Positions 18,747 through 29,427 of a stretch of DNA of 34,452 nt are shown here, one piece after another (positions within the stretch are counted from its first letter, which is position 1; every line of letters starts with the position of its first letter). The position numbers were made by a program, and so were the translations under genes. The stretch comes from K189A clade bacterium (lineage in GTDB: Bacteria; Pseudomonadota; Gammaproteobacteria; Pseudomonadales; Azotimanducaceae), in the NCBI GenBank assembly GCA_009886205.1, contig QXZU01000065.1, positions 1 to 34,452 of the forward strand, in the 5' to 3' direction. The notes under the pieces were generated by a model, which was not told where the DNA came from, made no database searches, and saw nothing but the letters and a program-made list of their open reading frames with translations.

Positions 18747-19292
18747 TTAACCCGCCGGTTCAGCCAACGCAGACTGCTTGGACATCACCACACCTAACCC
18801 TCTAACCACCTGCCCTGCCAAGTTACGCAGCAGTTCAGTCTCTAGCAGCTTTTGCTCACTGTTACTGGCTAAAAGATTATTCCGGTCGATTCTGTATACG
18901 CGCTCAACTTCCAGGCGTTGGTCCGCGACAATGTCGCGCCCAGTAACATCAACCACCCTATACAGTAGTGTAAAAACAATACTCTTCTCAGCAACCCTGA
19001 CCTGTGCATTCACCGCGCCTTCGATCTCTTGTCGGCGCAAGCTGGTTATTTCTATCAGCACGTTGCCAGCATTTACCTCACGAGCCCCAGACTGCTTTAA
19101 CGATTGTCTGAGCAACTGCAAAAACTCAGCCGAAGTTGCGTCCGCTCCACCACCAGTTAGGTTGCCCGTAATACGATAGTCTAAGTTCAGCTCACCAAGG
19201 TCGCTACCACGCAGTTGAAAGCCACAGCCATGCACAAGCATAGCCAGTGCGCAGACACTCAGCAGAAGGGACAAATGGCGACTCACAAACAC
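18747..19292 (-). CDS. lptE: LPS assembly lipoprotein LptE
   Basis: Lipoprotein-type signal ending LVHGCGFQLRG; between leuS and holA as in gammaproteobacteria. Confidence 0.92.
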   Translation of the reverse strand: MFVSRHLSLLLSVCALAMLVHGCGFQLRGSDLGELNLDYRITGNLTGGGADATSAEFLQLLRQSLKQSGAREVNAGNVLIEITSLRRQEIEGAVNAQVRVAEKSIVFTLLYRVVDVTGRDIVADQRLEVERVYRIDRNNLLASNSEQKLLETELLRNLAGQVVRGLGVVMSKQSALAEPAG

Positions 19293-21749
19293 TTAACCCA
19301 CCACAATATTGACAAGTTTATTCGGCACAACAATCTCTTTACGTACGGTCTTATCTTCTAAATAGCGTGCCACGTTACTTTCGTTTTTGGCAATCTCAAG
19401 AATTTCTTCCTTGCTCGCGCCGGCATCTACTTCGATCTTGCCACGCACTTTGCCGTTCACCTGAACCACTAAAGACAAGTGTTGTTGAACCAAAGCGCTC
19501 TCATCTATCTCAGGCCACGGACAGTCCACTAGGGAGCCCTGCTGGCCTAAGGTTTGCCATAGACTATGAGCAATATGTGGCGCGATAGGCGAAATAATTT
19601 GCACAGCGCTCAGCCATGCCTCTTGGGCGGCCGCTCGGTCACCAGCAGTTTTAGCTTGAAATTTATACAAACTGTTAGCTAATCCCATTACCGCAGAAAC
19701 CACTGTATTGAACTGCATACGTCGCCCGTAATCATCGTCCGCTTTTTGCAGCGTTTCGTGAGTCTTACGGCGCAGCGCCTTGCCTTCATCAGACAGGTCG
19801 AGGAAATCGAGTTCGGGTATTGGGCCAGCGGCAACGTGCTCGTGTACTGCGGTCCAAAGACGTTTTAGAAAACGCATTGCACCTTCAAGGCCCGCCTCAC
19901 TCCACTCAAAGGACTGTTCTGGGGGCGCTGCAAACATCATGGCGGTGCGCACGGTGTCGGCGCCATAACGGTCTAACAGCTTTTGCGGGTCGCCCGCATC
20001 GCCAGCAGATTTGGACATCTTTTTACCGTCTTGCAGCACCATGCCCAGCATCATTAATTTTTTGAAAGGTTCGTTGTCTTTGACCAACCCTTCGTCACGC
20101 ATCAGTTTGAAATAGAAACGGGCGTACAACAGGTGCAAAATTGCGTGTTCTATACCCCCAACGTAATGATCCACCGGCGCCCAATAGTTGGCGCGTTCGT
20201 CGAGCATCGAGGTATCTGCATCTGGCGATGCAAAACGCGCGTAATACCAAGACGATTCCATAAACGTATCAAAGGTATCTGTTTCACGCCGCGCATCTTT
20301 GCCACATCCGGGGCAAGCGACATTGAGAAAATCAGGCATATTTTCCAATGGCGAACCCACACCGCTGAAACTCACTTGCGTAGGCAGCACAACGGGTAAG
20401 TCGGCTTCTGGCACAGGTAATACACCACAATCAGCGCAGTGGATCATGGGAATTGGGCAACCCCAATAACGCTGTCTAGAAACCCCCCAATCGCGCAGAC
20501 GATAGTTGGTGATTGACCGACCAGCCTCTTTAGCGGCTAACGCATCAACGATAGCGGTAAAAGCCTGGTCAAATTCTAATCCATCGAACTGGCCCGAGTT
20601 AATCAAACGCCCTTTGGCCGTAAACGCAGATTCAGCCAAATTACATTCATCATCCCCCACGGGCTCAATGACTTGGGCAATATCAATACCGTACTTGTGC
20701 GCAAACTCGTAGTCGCGCTGATCATGGGCTGGCACCGACATAACCGCGCCAGAGCCATATTCCATGAGCACAAAATTAGCTATCCATACCGGCAGTAGCT
20801 CGTCAGTTAACGGATGCTTAACGGTCAACCCGGTTGCAATACCCACCTTCTCCATCACCGCGAGGTCAGCTTCCGCAGTGGTATTTACTTTATGCGCTTG
20901 AATAAATGCAGCCACCTCAGGGGTGGTCTGCGCAGCCAATGTGGCCAATGGGTGCTCTGGGGCCACAGCCACGTAGGTTGCCCCCATTAAGGTGTCTGGT
21001 CGTGTGGTGAACACGGTGAGCTTTTGACTCTCATCATGGGTCACAGTGAAATCGACTTCAGCGCCCTGTGAGCGACCAATCCAGTTACGCTGCATGTTCT
21101 TTACAGAGTCAGGCCAGCCCGGCATATCATCTAACTCGTCCAATAACTCTTGAGCGTAGTCAGTAATTTTTAAGAACCATTGAGACATTTCCCGGCGCTC
21201 AACGACCGCACCGGAACGCCAACCTTTGCCGTCCACTACCTGCTCATTCGCCAACACTGTTTGGTCTACTGGGTCCCAGTTAACCATGGCGTTTTTGCGA
21301 TAAACCATGCCCTTTGCGTAGAGCTTTACGAACAACCATTGCTCCCAGCGATAGTATTCGGGGTCGCAGGTGGCCACTTCTCTGGACCAGTCCATGCCAA
21401 AACCCAAGCGCTGCATCTGCGTGCGCATATACGCAATATTGTCTTTGGTCCAGTCTGCTGGCGGAATATCGTGTTTTATTGCCGCGTTTTCGGCGGGCAG
21501 ACCAAAGGCATCCCAGCCCATAGGGTGCATAACATTGAAGCCTTTAAGCCTGCGATAGCGGTTGATCACGTCACCTAAGGTATAGCAGCGCACGTGGCCC
21601 ATATGCAGTCGGCCACTGGGGTATGGGAACATGGCTAGGCAGTAAAATTTTTCTCCCGGGCGCTGCTCATCTCCGACAAAGGACTGATTTTCATCCCAGT
21701 GGGCTTGTGCTTGGGATTCAATTTGTCGCGGCTCGTAAACTGGGTTCAT
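19293..21749 (-). CDS. leuS: Leucyl-tRNA synthetase
   Basis: [30 protein letters not shown] (HIGH), KMSKS. Start at 21749 preferred over the longer ORF start at 21794. Confidence 0.97.
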   Translation of the reverse strand: MNPVYEPRQIESQAQAHWDENQSFVGDEQRPGEKFYCLAMFPYPSGRLHMGHVRCYTLGDVINRYRRLKGFNVMHPMGWDAFGLPAENAAIKHDIPPADWTKDNIAYMRTQMQRLGFGMDWSREVATCDPEYYRWEQWLFVKLYAKGMVYRKNAMVNWDPVDQTVLANEQVVDGKGWRSGAVVERREMSQWFLKITDYAQELLDELDDMPGWPDSVKNMQRNWIGRSQGAEVDFTVTHDESQKLTVFTTRPDTLMGATYVAVAPEHPLATLAAQTTPEVAAFIQAHKVNTTAEADLAVMEKVGIATGLTVKHPLTDELLPVWIANFVLMEYGSGAVMSVPAHDQRDYEFAHKYGIDIAQVIEPVGDDECNLAESAFTAKGRLINSGQFDGLEFDQAFTAIVDALAAKEAGRSITNYRLRDWGVSRQRYWGCPIPMIHCADCGVLPVPEADLPVVLPTQVSFSGVGSPLENMPDFLNVACPGCGKDARRETDTFDTFMESSWYYARFASPDADTSMLDERANYWAPVDHYVGGIEHAILHLLYARFYFKLMRDEGLVKDNEPFKKLMMLGMVLQDGKKMSKSAGDAGDPQKLLDRYGADTVRTAMMFAAPPEQSFEWSEAGLEGAMRFLKRLWTAVHEHVAAGPIPELDFLDLSDEGKALRRKTHETLQKADDDYGRRMQFNTVVSAVMGLANSLYKFQAKTAGDRAAAQEAWLSAVQIISPIAPHIAHSLWQTLGQQGSLVDCPWPEIDESALVQQHLSLVVQVNGKVRGKIEVDAGASKEEILEIAKNESNVARYLEDKTVRKEIVVPNKLVNIVVG

Positions 21750-21977
21750 GCTTTTGGTCTTAGGTTGCTTATAAAACGGCAGCAAGGATAACACTTACCC
21801 GCACCATCTTCGTAGTTTGCTGGGTAATTTAGGCAAATCTTTGTGGCTCAGCCAGCGCTGGGAAGGGATCGGATTGCGGCTTTAAGGGGGGCGAAGATTA
21901 GGACCACTACCAAGACATAGGTTCTTAATCTGGGCGTAAATTTTTCGCGGTGGAGGATACTTTGCACACCGCAACAG

Positions 21978-23528
21978 CTATGCGGGAGAGCGCATTTTGC
22001 TCAGGATTCCAATACCCAAGGCGCCAAACATCAACGCCAAAATGGGCCAATCACCGATTCGACTGTAAGGGGTGCGCCCCTGCATAACTGCAAACTCGCC
22101 GCGCAGCACCGCAGGTTCAAACTGCGGCAATTGGTCAACCATCTTGCCCTGAGCATTGACAATAGCGGTGACACCATTATTTGTGCCACGCAATAACCAA
22201 CGCCCATTTTCAAGGGCGCGCATACGGGCGATCTGCATATGCTGTTGAGGACCAATCGACCCACCAAACCACGTATCGTTGGATATAGTCAGCAGCACGC
22301 CAGCTTCCTCGGCGCGCTGGCGCATAGAATTCCCGTAGGCGATTTCGTAACAAATACCGATTGCGATCTGCACTTCATTCTGGCTTCCACTCGCCACCTC
22401 ATCGGCACGCGGCAAGCTCAAGGTTATGTTGTTCTGCTGCCACTGCCCCTTCTTTAAGCCGGACATGGGCAAGTTAAAAAATTCGATTAAGCCGCGCAAC
22501 CAACCTTCCAAGGGTACGAATTCACCAAAAGGCACCAAATGATATTTAGCAAAACCACCCCCGGCCAACCCATAGCCCTGTGCCGTATTATAAATGTTGT
22601 AACTGCGCCCGCCTTCAGCCCGGGGCAGGCGCTCAAGGGTAGGAATGCCAGTAATGACATTCGTTTGTGTGGCTAGCCCCTGAGTCTGTAAAAAATCTAC
22701 CGCTTGCTGCGCCTGCGCGCCGTAAAGTGTCACAGCAAATTCAGGCCAGACAATGAGGTCTGCGTCCCAATGGTCTGCACTGAGTGCTATGTGCTTACGG
22801 ACATTCGCTGCTTGCTCGTCTTGGTCCCATTTCACCGCCTGATCTAAATTGCCTTGCACCAAAGCGACCGAATATTGACCAATGGGCTGCACCCAAGACA
22901 CTGAACTGAGCAGCGCGCCGATGATCCAAGGTAAACCCACCAGCGCCAGGCTGGGTAGCAGCAGCTCACCGCGCCGCCCTTGAACATAGAGAAGTCCGAA
23001 GAGGGCAACACCCACGGCAGAAACTAAGCCAAAGGCCGAAGTCGCTAGGACCCCTGCTACTGGCGCAACACCTGCTAAAACTGAATCAATTGCACCATAG
23101 CCTAAGAAGAGCCATGGGAAGCCGGTCAATAGCCATGTCAGCGACCACTCCATGACCAGCCAGAGCGCAATAAAAATCAGTCCGTTGAGGTAGGGGTTGG
23201 CGCTATGCAAGCGCCGATAAACAAGACCTATTGGCCAGCAAAAGAGCGCCATCACCGCAACAAACAGCAACACCAACACGCCAGCAAGTAGGGGTGGCGC
23301 ACTGCCGTATTGATTGATGCTGACATAAACCCATGAAATACCAACTAGGTATTTGCCAAAACCAAAAGCAAGGGCCGACCAAGGCGCTAAGTGGGGTGCT
23401 CGGACAAGTAACAGAAAAAACCCCATGACTGAGAGCAAAGCCACACTGAAGTAGCCGAATGGGGCAAAACCAAGGGGATATATAGCGCCAGTAATCAGCG
23501 CTAACAAAAGCGCTGATTTAGCGTTCAA
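21978..23528 (-). CDS. lnt: Apolipoprotein N-acyltransferase
   Basis: Multi-TM plus nitrilase domain with E (WPEFAV), K (AKYHLVPFGEFVP), C (GICYEIAYG). Confidence 0.95.
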   Translation of the reverse strand: MNAKSALLLALITGAIYPLGFAPFGYFSVALLSVMGFFLLLVRAPHLAPWSALAFGFGKYLVGISWVYVSINQYGSAPPLLAGVLVLLFVAVMALFCWPIGLVYRRLHSANPYLNGLIFIALWLVMEWSLTWLLTGFPWLFLGYGAIDSVLAGVAPVAGVLATSAFGLVSAVGVALFGLLYVQGRRGELLLPSLALVGLPWIIGALLSSVSWVQPIGQYSVALVQGNLDQAVKWDQDEQAANVRKHIALSADHWDADLIVWPEFAVTLYGAQAQQAVDFLQTQGLATQTNVITGIPTLERLPRAEGGRSYNIYNTAQGYGLAGGGFAKYHLVPFGEFVPLEGWLRGLIEFFNLPMSGLKKGQWQQNNITLSLPRADEVASGSQNEVQIAIGICYEIAYGNSMRQRAEEAGVLLTISNDTWFGGSIGPQQHMQIARMRALENGRWLLRGTNNGVTAIVNAQGKMVDQLPQFEPAVLRGEFAVMQGRTPYSRIGDWPILALMFGALGIGILSKMRSPA

Positions 23529-24409
23529 GCGAGCTCGCTATGTTCAATGGGCTGGGGGGTGTCCACCCGCAGCAGGCGCAAACGTCTTGAATCTGCGTTG
23601 AGCACTTCAAACTTGAGACCAGCAACTTCAATGGACTCGCCGAGCTCAGGCAAATGCCCAAACGCCTGCAAGACAATGCCACCGATGGTGTCAAACTCGT
23701 CATCACTTAGCTCAAGGCCGAAATACTCGTTGAAGTCTTCTATTGTCGTGTTGGCCTTAACATGAAAAGACGACGGCTCGAGCTGTTTAACGAAACTATC
23801 GTCATCAACATCGTGCTCATCTTCTATCTCTCCAACAATTTGCTCCAAGACATCTTCAATGGTCACCGCGCCAGAAATTTGTCCATATTCATCCACCACC
23901 AAGGCCATATGGTTGCGGTTGGCACGAAATTCTTCCAACAGAACATTCAGTCTTTTACTTTCTGGAATCACCGCGGCAGGACGAATAAAGTCTTTAATAT
24001 CAAAGCGCTGGCCTTCTTCTTCTAGCGCTAGCGAGAGCAGGTCCTTGGCGTGCAAAATGCCCTTAATGTCGTCAACATCATCGCCCACCACTGGAAAACG
24101 TGAGTGCTTAGAGTCTATGACCAGTGGTAACAGTTCTGCAGGCTGTTGATCTTCGTGAACCACAACCAGCGCTGAGCGGGGGATCATAATATCCCGGGCG
24201 TGCATATCTGCTACATGCAGCGCGCCGACAATTATATTCAGGGCATCTACATCGATCAGCTGACGCTCGGCGGCATCCTGTAAAACTTCGAGTAACGCTG
24301 CAACATCGTCTGGTGCTTCTGAAAATAGATCAGACAACCATCCGCGTACGCCGCGACGTGGGGACTTTTTTTCAACTGAGTCGTCAGAGAACTCAGACAT
24401 ATCACTCAT
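23525..24409 (-). CDS. corC: CorC/HlyC-family CBS-domain protein
   Basis: VADMHARDIMIPRSALVVV, SRFPVVGDDVDDIKGILHAKDLL, LVVDEYGQISGAVTIEDVLEQIVGEIEDEHD; 4-bp overlap with lnt. Confidence 0.95.
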   Translation of the reverse strand: MSDMSEFSDDSVEKKSPRRGVRGWLSDLFSEAPDDVAALLEVLQDAAERQLIDVDALNIIVGALHVADMHARDIMIPRSALVVVHEDQQPAELLPLVIDSKHSRFPVVGDDVDDIKGILHAKDLLSLALEEEGQRFDIKDFIRPAAVIPESKRLNVLLEEFRANRNHMALVVDEYGQISGAVTIEDVLEQIVGEIEDEHDVDDDSFVKQLEPSSFHVKANTTIEDFNEYFGLELSDDEFDTIGGIVLQAFGHLPELGESIEVAGLKFEVLNADSRRLRLLRVDTPQPIEHSELA

Positions 24410-24499
24410 ATAACAAGTTTTACCAATATTAGGCCTTCCTATATAAGTAAGGCATGGAAAAAATGCAAGGCCAGATTAAAAAGATTGTCGCTTGCTTCA

Positions 24500-25015
24500 C
24501 TAGCTGTAGGGGTTATCTATAGCCAACTCAGCCAGCACCACCACCTCTAGCGCTTCCATAATCTGCGCTTGTATATCGTCTTCGTGGTCGTAATCCAGCA
24601 GGTGCAGTACCCCGTGCACAAGCAAGTGCGCTAGGTGATGCAAGGGCAGTTTGCCTTGCTCGCGCGCTTCCTCAACGAGGACTGGCCAACAAATCAGCAA
24701 GTCACCCAACGGCATATCATCATGAACAAATGGTTCATCTAATTGAGCCGGAAAACTCAGCACATTGGTGGGTTTATCTTTACCACGATACGTAAGGTTA
24801 AGTGTTTGCGACTCGCTCAAATCACACAGGCGAATACATAGGGGATAATTTAGCCTGGCATCATCCAGATGCCGATGCACCGCCCGCAGCCAACTGCTAA
24901 TCAATGTATGCAGGGCTATGAGGGCTTCGTCATCGCTAGAATGAGGGGTCAGCAGCCCAGCAAGGTCGCTGTTGCTGCCTTGCAGATCTTCCGCAATCTG
25001 CAGATCAATATTCAT
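24500..25015 (-). CDS. ybeY: Endoribonuclease/rRNA maturation factor YbeY
   Basis: [22 protein letters not shown] (three-His metal motif), NVLSFPAQ. Confidence 0.93.
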   Translation of the reverse strand: MNIDLQIAEDLQGSNSDLAGLLTPHSSDDEALIALHTLISSWLRAVHRHLDDARLNYPLCIRLCDLSESQTLNLTYRGKDKPTNVLSFPAQLDEPFVHDDMPLGDLLICWPVLVEEAREQGKLPLHHLAHLLVHGVLHLLDYDHEDDIQAQIMEALEVVVLAELAIDNPYS

Positions 25016-25077
25016 AGTGGTCGCTGTGCATATCTGTCATTGCTGATCAAAACGGCGGTCAAATGCACAACAATGTA

Positions 25078-26202
25078 TTAGCGCTGCTGATCGCGTGATT
25101 CACCGTCAGCGGCGCGCGGTGAATTTTGGAATAACTCGTAGGCGTCGACAATTTTCTGCACCAGCGGGTGACGCACTACATCCTTGGAGACAAATTGTGT
25201 GAACTTGATGCCTTCAATATTGCGCAGAACGTCACGCACATGAATCAGCCCAGAGTTTTCACCACGCGGTAGATCAATTTGAGTAATGTCACCAGTGACC
25301 ACTGCCGTGGAGCCAAAACCGATACGCGTGAGAAACATTTTCATCTGCGCAACGGTCGTATTTTGCGACTCATCCAAAATAATAAAGGCATTGTTTAGCG
25401 TACGACCACGCATATAGGCCAGCGGCGCAACTTCGATCACGTTACGCTCTATATATTTATTGACCCGCTCTACGCCAAGCATCTCATAAAGGGCGTCGTA
25501 GAGTGGACGCAAATAGGGGTCAATTTTTTGCGCTAAATCGCCAGGCAAGAAACCTAATTTTTCTCCTGCCTCAACTGCTGGTCTAACCAATAATATTCGC
25601 GAAACCTGCTGAGACTCCAATGCCTCAACAGCAAGGGCGACAGCCAAGTAAGTCTTACCCGTGCCCGCAGGACCGATACCAAAATTAATGTCATGACGTC
25701 GCACTGCGTTGCAGTACTTAAGCTGATTGCCACCACGGGGCTTGATAGATTTCTTCGGTGTGCGAATGACCAATTGATCAACATTTTGCGCAGCGCCTTT
25801 TTCACCCTTGCCTGTGGTCTCGGCTTTTTGCGCATCTACATCCATAACCACTGTAGGACCTTGGGGTTTATCTTGTTCTGCCATAAGTGCATCCAATCCG
25901 GCCTCTTGTAAAAAGAGGTGTACAAAATCTGGTTCTATTGATTCTCGATCTGCGGTTTCGCGGTACAACTGGTGCAACAATGCCTCAGCAGCTTGCACCC
26001 TGCCTTGGGGACCGCTGATTTGAAACTCGTTGCCTCGGCTGCGTATGTACACGCCGAGCCGGCGCTCTAGATGCTTGAGGTTTTGATCTACAGGACCAAT
26101 AAGACTGGCCAGTCGCCCAGCGTCACTGGGTTCCAAGGCAATAAGGCGGGTAAAGGGCACCACACGAGCATCCGCTCCGGGGTTATCTGTGTTTTCTTCC
26201 AA
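25078..26202 (-). CDS. ybeZ: PhoH-like ATPase YbeZ
   Basis: NFGIGPAGTGKTYLAVALAVEAL, LLVRPAVEAGEKLGFLPGDLAQKIDPYLRPLYDAL, FIILDESQNTT. Confidence 0.95.
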   Translation of the reverse strand: MEENTDNPGADARVVPFTRLIALEPSDAGRLASLIGPVDQNLKHLERRLGVYIRSRGNEFQISGPQGRVQAAEALLHQLYRETADRESIEPDFVHLFLQEAGLDALMAEQDKPQGPTVVMDVDAQKAETTGKGEKGAAQNVDQLVIRTPKKSIKPRGGNQLKYCNAVRRHDINFGIGPAGTGKTYLAVALAVEALESQQVSRILLVRPAVEAGEKLGFLPGDLAQKIDPYLRPLYDALYEMLGVERVNKYIERNVIEVAPLAYMRGRTLNNAFIILDESQNTTVAQMKMFLTRIGFGSTAVVTGDITQIDLPRGENSGLIHVRDVLRNIEGIKFTQFVSKDVVRHPLVQKIVDAYELFQNSPRAADGESRDQQR

Positions 26203-26305
26203 ATTTCACCAAACTTTTTATAAGCAGTAGATAGAGGTTAGCAGCAACTAAGGCCCTTAGTATGGACTGATTGTTAGCCAATAAGTTGAGAGCGAACTTA
26301 GCCAA

Positions 26306-27634
26306 TTACTCGACCATTTCACCGCGCAGAGAATTAGGAAAGGCCTTGGTAATAACAACACTGATAAATTCACCGATCAAACTGGCAGGACCGACAAAAT
26401 TCACCACGCGATTATTTTCTGTGCGCGCGGCAAGTTGACCTTCATCGGCCCCCTTCTTGGCAGGCCCAGTAACCAATACTTGTTGCATAGTACCCACCAT
26501 GGCGTGAGATATCGCCTCAGCTTGATCTCGCAGCCGTGTTTGCAACTGTTGCAGGCGCTGCTTTTTAATCTCCTCAGGCGTGTCATCTTGAAGGGCCGCA
26601 GCCGGCGTGCCGGGACGCGCGCTGTAAATGAAGCTGAAGGAGAAATCAAAACCAATGTCTTCAATGAGCTTCATGGTGTCTGCAAAATCTTCATCACTCT
26701 CGCCGGGAAAGCCAATAATAAAGTCCGAAGACAAACTGATGTCTGGTCGCACCTCACGCAGACGAGCAATTCTTTCGTAATAGTCCGCCGCTGTATGACC
26801 CCGCTTCATGGCGGCCAAAATAGTATCTGAACCCGATTGCACCGGCAGGTGCAAGTGATTCACCAAGGCCGGAATATCTTTGTAGGCTTGAATCAAATTG
26901 TCAGAAAAATCCATGGGATGCGATGTGGTGAAGCGAATGCGCTCCACGCCGGGCACTGCTGCCACATAATAAATCAGCTCTGCAAGGTCAGCGGTATCGC
27001 CATCTATCTCACCCAAATAAGAATTCACATTTTGCCCAAGTAGGTGAATTTCTTTGACACCCTGCTTGGTTAAACTCTCAACCTCTTGCAGAACAGAGGA
27101 CACCGAACGACTGACCTCCTCGCCCCGAGTGTAGGGGACCACACAAAAACTACAGTACTTGCTGCAGCCTTCCATGATAGAGAGAAAAGCTGCGGGGCCA
27201 TCCACGCTGGGTTCAGGCAGGCGATCAAATTTTTCCACTTCAGGAAAAGTGATGTCCACAACCGGCAACAATTGGCTTTTCTGGGAACTCAACATATCCG
27301 GCAAACGGTGAATAGTTTGCGGACCAAAGACCATGTCTACTACCGGTGCGCGCTTCATGATGGCATCGCCCTCTTGGCTGGCGACGCAGCCGCCAACCCC
27401 AATAACCAAATCTGGGTTAGCATTTTTGAGTTTCTGCCAGCGCCCTAGCTGATGAAAAACCTTTTCTTGGGCCTTCTCACGAATCGAGCAAGTATTGAGC
27501 AGCAGTACATCAGCCTCTTCCTCGGTCTCGGCTATTTCATAACCCTGTTGTTCACGCAGCACGTCATACATCCGCGCCGAGTCATACTCGTTCATCTGGC
27601 AACCGTGGGTTTTAACGAAAAGCTTCTTGGCCAT
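26306..27634 (-). CDS. miaB: tRNA-2-methylthio-N6-dimethylallyladenosine synthase
   Basis: [32 protein letters not shown], radical-SAM [12 protein letters not shown]. Start at 27634 preferred over ORF start 27787. Confidence 0.96.
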   Translation of the reverse strand: MAKKLFVKTHGCQMNEYDSARMYDVLREQQGYEIAETEEEADVLLLNTCSIREKAQEKVFHQLGRWQKLKNANPDLVIGVGGCVASQEGDAIMKRAPVVDMVFGPQTIHRLPDMLSSQKSQLLPVVDITFPEVEKFDRLPEPSVDGPAAFLSIMEGCSKYCSFCVVPYTRGEEVSRSVSSVLQEVESLTKQGVKEIHLLGQNVNSYLGEIDGDTADLAELIYYVAAVPGVERIRFTTSHPMDFSDNLIQAYKDIPALVNHLHLPVQSGSDTILAAMKRGHTAADYYERIARLREVRPDISLSSDFIIGFPGESDEDFADTMKLIEDIGFDFSFSFIYSARPGTPAAALQDDTPEEIKKQRLQQLQTRLRDQAEAISHAMVGTMQQVLVTGPAKKGADEGQLAARTENNRVVNFVGPASLIGEFISVVITKAFPNSLRGEMVE

Positions 27635-27881
27635 ATTGATAGTGACTTTGGTGTAAAAAAAGAGCCTCATTATACGCCATCCTGCCCAGTAACCTAATGG
27701 CAGATGTGCATGGGTGAGTAAAAAAAGCGTCGGTGCCACCCCCAAGGCGCATGAACGAGCACTTGAAAACCCAGCATTTATCCCCAACTATCCAGCACAT
27801 GCAGGCACTGTAAAACCTTCAGCAATGAAATCTGCAGACATGCAAATGCAGCAATCGGATTACAACAGGTGATACAAAGTA

Positions 27882-28214
27882 ATGGCGGGTAAAGACAAGC
27901 AAGAAAGTATCTTCAAAATATTGTTCCAAAATCAGGGACAAATTTATGAGGTGTACGCCCGCAATATTTATCAAAGCGACTTATATGGCTTTGTGGAAGT
28001 AGAAGATTATTCCTTTGGCAACCGCTCCTCGCTGCTGATTGACCCCAGTGAGGAAAGATTGCGCAGCGAGTTTGAGGGCGTGCAACGATCCTTTATTCCA
28101 ATGCACTCTATCGTGCGCATTGACGAGGTAGAGAAAGAAGGCGTAGCCAAAATTACAGACACCAAAGGTGGCACGGTAACGCCGTTTCCAATGCCACTGC
28201 CTTCGGATAAGTAG
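27882..28214 (+). CDS. DUF1820 family protein
   Basis: IFKILFQNQGQIYEVYARNIYQSDLYGFVEVEDYSFGNRSSLLIDPSEERLRSEFEGVQRSFIPMHSIVRIDEV: recognised from memory as DUF1820-like. Confidence 0.8.
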   Translation: MAGKDKQESIFKILFQNQGQIYEVYARNIYQSDLYGFVEVEDYSFGNRSSLLIDPSEERLRSEFEGVQRSFIPMHSIVRIDEVEKEGVAKITDTKGGTVTPFPMPLPSDK

Positions 28215-28234
28215 ACGCGCCCGAGCGCAATCCC

Positions 28235-28272
28235 TGCCTAAGCGTTCAAATGCCTAGGCGTTCAAATGCCTA
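28235..28272. repeat. 16-bp direct tandem duplication (TGCCTARGCGTTCAAA x2 + TGCCTA)
   Basis: tgcctaagcgttcaaa|tgcctaggcgttcaaa|tgccta read directly; the last partial copy covers the stop codon of the minus-strand oxidase gene. Confidence 0.85.
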
Positions 28273-29346
28273 TTCGATCTCAGACAACAATGGGAAAGAA
28301 CTCAAGACACTCGGTGTGCCAACGGGCTCCAGGCGTTCCACAAGGCTCGGGTTCAAATCAGCCAACGTTGCTGCCCCCGCTAATGCCATGGTTATGCGGA
28401 TCTCTTGCTCCAAAATTGTCAGCCCACGGACCAATGCATCTTTGCCACCGGCAGCCATACACAAGCCTTCAAACCGGCCCATGCCAACGATGTCTGCACC
28501 CAAGCATAAACCTTTGACAACATCCGCCCCGCGCATAAATCCGCCATCAACTATAACCGGCACTCGACCCTGAACGGCTTCCACCACTTCTGGCAAAGAA
28601 TCAATGCAGGCCCGGGAGTGGTCTAACTGGCGACCGCCATGATTAGACACATAAACCACATCGACCCCTGCCTCTACGCAGCGTTTGGCGTCTTCGGCAA
28701 CCACTACGCCTTTGACCATCAGGGGAAGATCGAACTTCTCCTTAATATGCGCCACAGTGTCCCAAGACATACTAGACTGGTAATTGAAGTCGCCGGCTGG
28801 GCTGGCTGAGCGCCCCGACATGGGCGTGTATTGCTTCAGTATGTCGCGCTCGCGGCGAGAATAAACTTGGGTGTCTGCGGTTAAACAAAAACCCGTGTAG
28901 CCGGCTGCTATCGAGCGCTCAATTTGCTCGTCCATCCACGCTTCATCGCCGGTTAAATAAAGTTGGTAAATGCGCGGCCCAGGCACCTCGCGAGCTACTG
29001 TTTCAAAATCTGGTGCACAGGCTGAGCTCAAAATTTGCAGAATGCCGAATTCCTGCGCTGCCTGAGCAACCTCAGTACCCCCACCAGGCGAGAACGCTTG
29101 CACCGAGCCAATGGGGGGTAAAATGACGGGGATGCGCATTTCACTACCCAACAGCTTAGAGGCGATTTGCACGTCGCTGACATCATTCAAAATGCGCGGT
29201 CGAAATGCCCAAGATTCCACCGCGCCACGATTACGCCTAAGGCTAGTCTCCGTATCTGCGGCTCCAACCAAATAGTCCCAATCGCCTTGGCTCAAATTTT
29301 CTCGGGCTAACTTTACTGCCTCGGTCAAACTACGAATTTTAGACAT
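28270..29346 (-). CDS. FMN-dependent alpha-hydroxy-acid oxidizing protein (lactate dehydrogenase/glycolate oxidase family)
   Basis: LTADTQVYSRRERDI, LMVKGVV, VYVSNHGGRQLDHSRA, VPVIVDGGFMRGADVVKGLCLGADIVGMGR. Confidence 0.92.
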   Translation of the reverse strand: MSKIRSLTEAVKLARENLSQGDWDYLVGAADTETSLRRNRGAVESWAFRPRILNDVSDVQIASKLLGSEMRIPVILPPIGSVQAFSPGGGTEVAQAAQEFGILQILSSACAPDFETVAREVPGPRIYQLYLTGDEAWMDEQIERSIAAGYTGFCLTADTQVYSRRERDILKQYTPMSGRSASPAGDFNYQSSMSWDTVAHIKEKFDLPLMVKGVVVAEDAKRCVEAGVDVVYVSNHGGRQLDHSRACIDSLPEVVEAVQGRVPVIVDGGFMRGADVVKGLCLGADIVGMGRFEGLCMAAGGKDALVRGLTILEQEIRITMALAGAATLADLNPSLVERLEPVGTPSVLSSFPLLSEIE

Positions 29347-29427
29347 TTCTCTCTCCTACAAATCTAAAGTGCGAATCCCTCACGTGACAGGTTAAACTAC
29401 CCACTTTGTAAGCACCAAGGAACTTCC

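Noticed and set aside
21180-21578. 132 aa + strand ORF antisense to leuS
   Set aside because: Antisense to a highly conserved gene; no domain evidence.
26435-26830. 131 aa + strand ORF antisense to miaB
   Set aside because: Antisense shadow ORF without family signature.
17738-27634. holA-lptE-leuS-lnt-corC-ybeY-ybeZ-miaB block as unusual
   Set aside because: Standard conserved gammaproteobacterial gene order.
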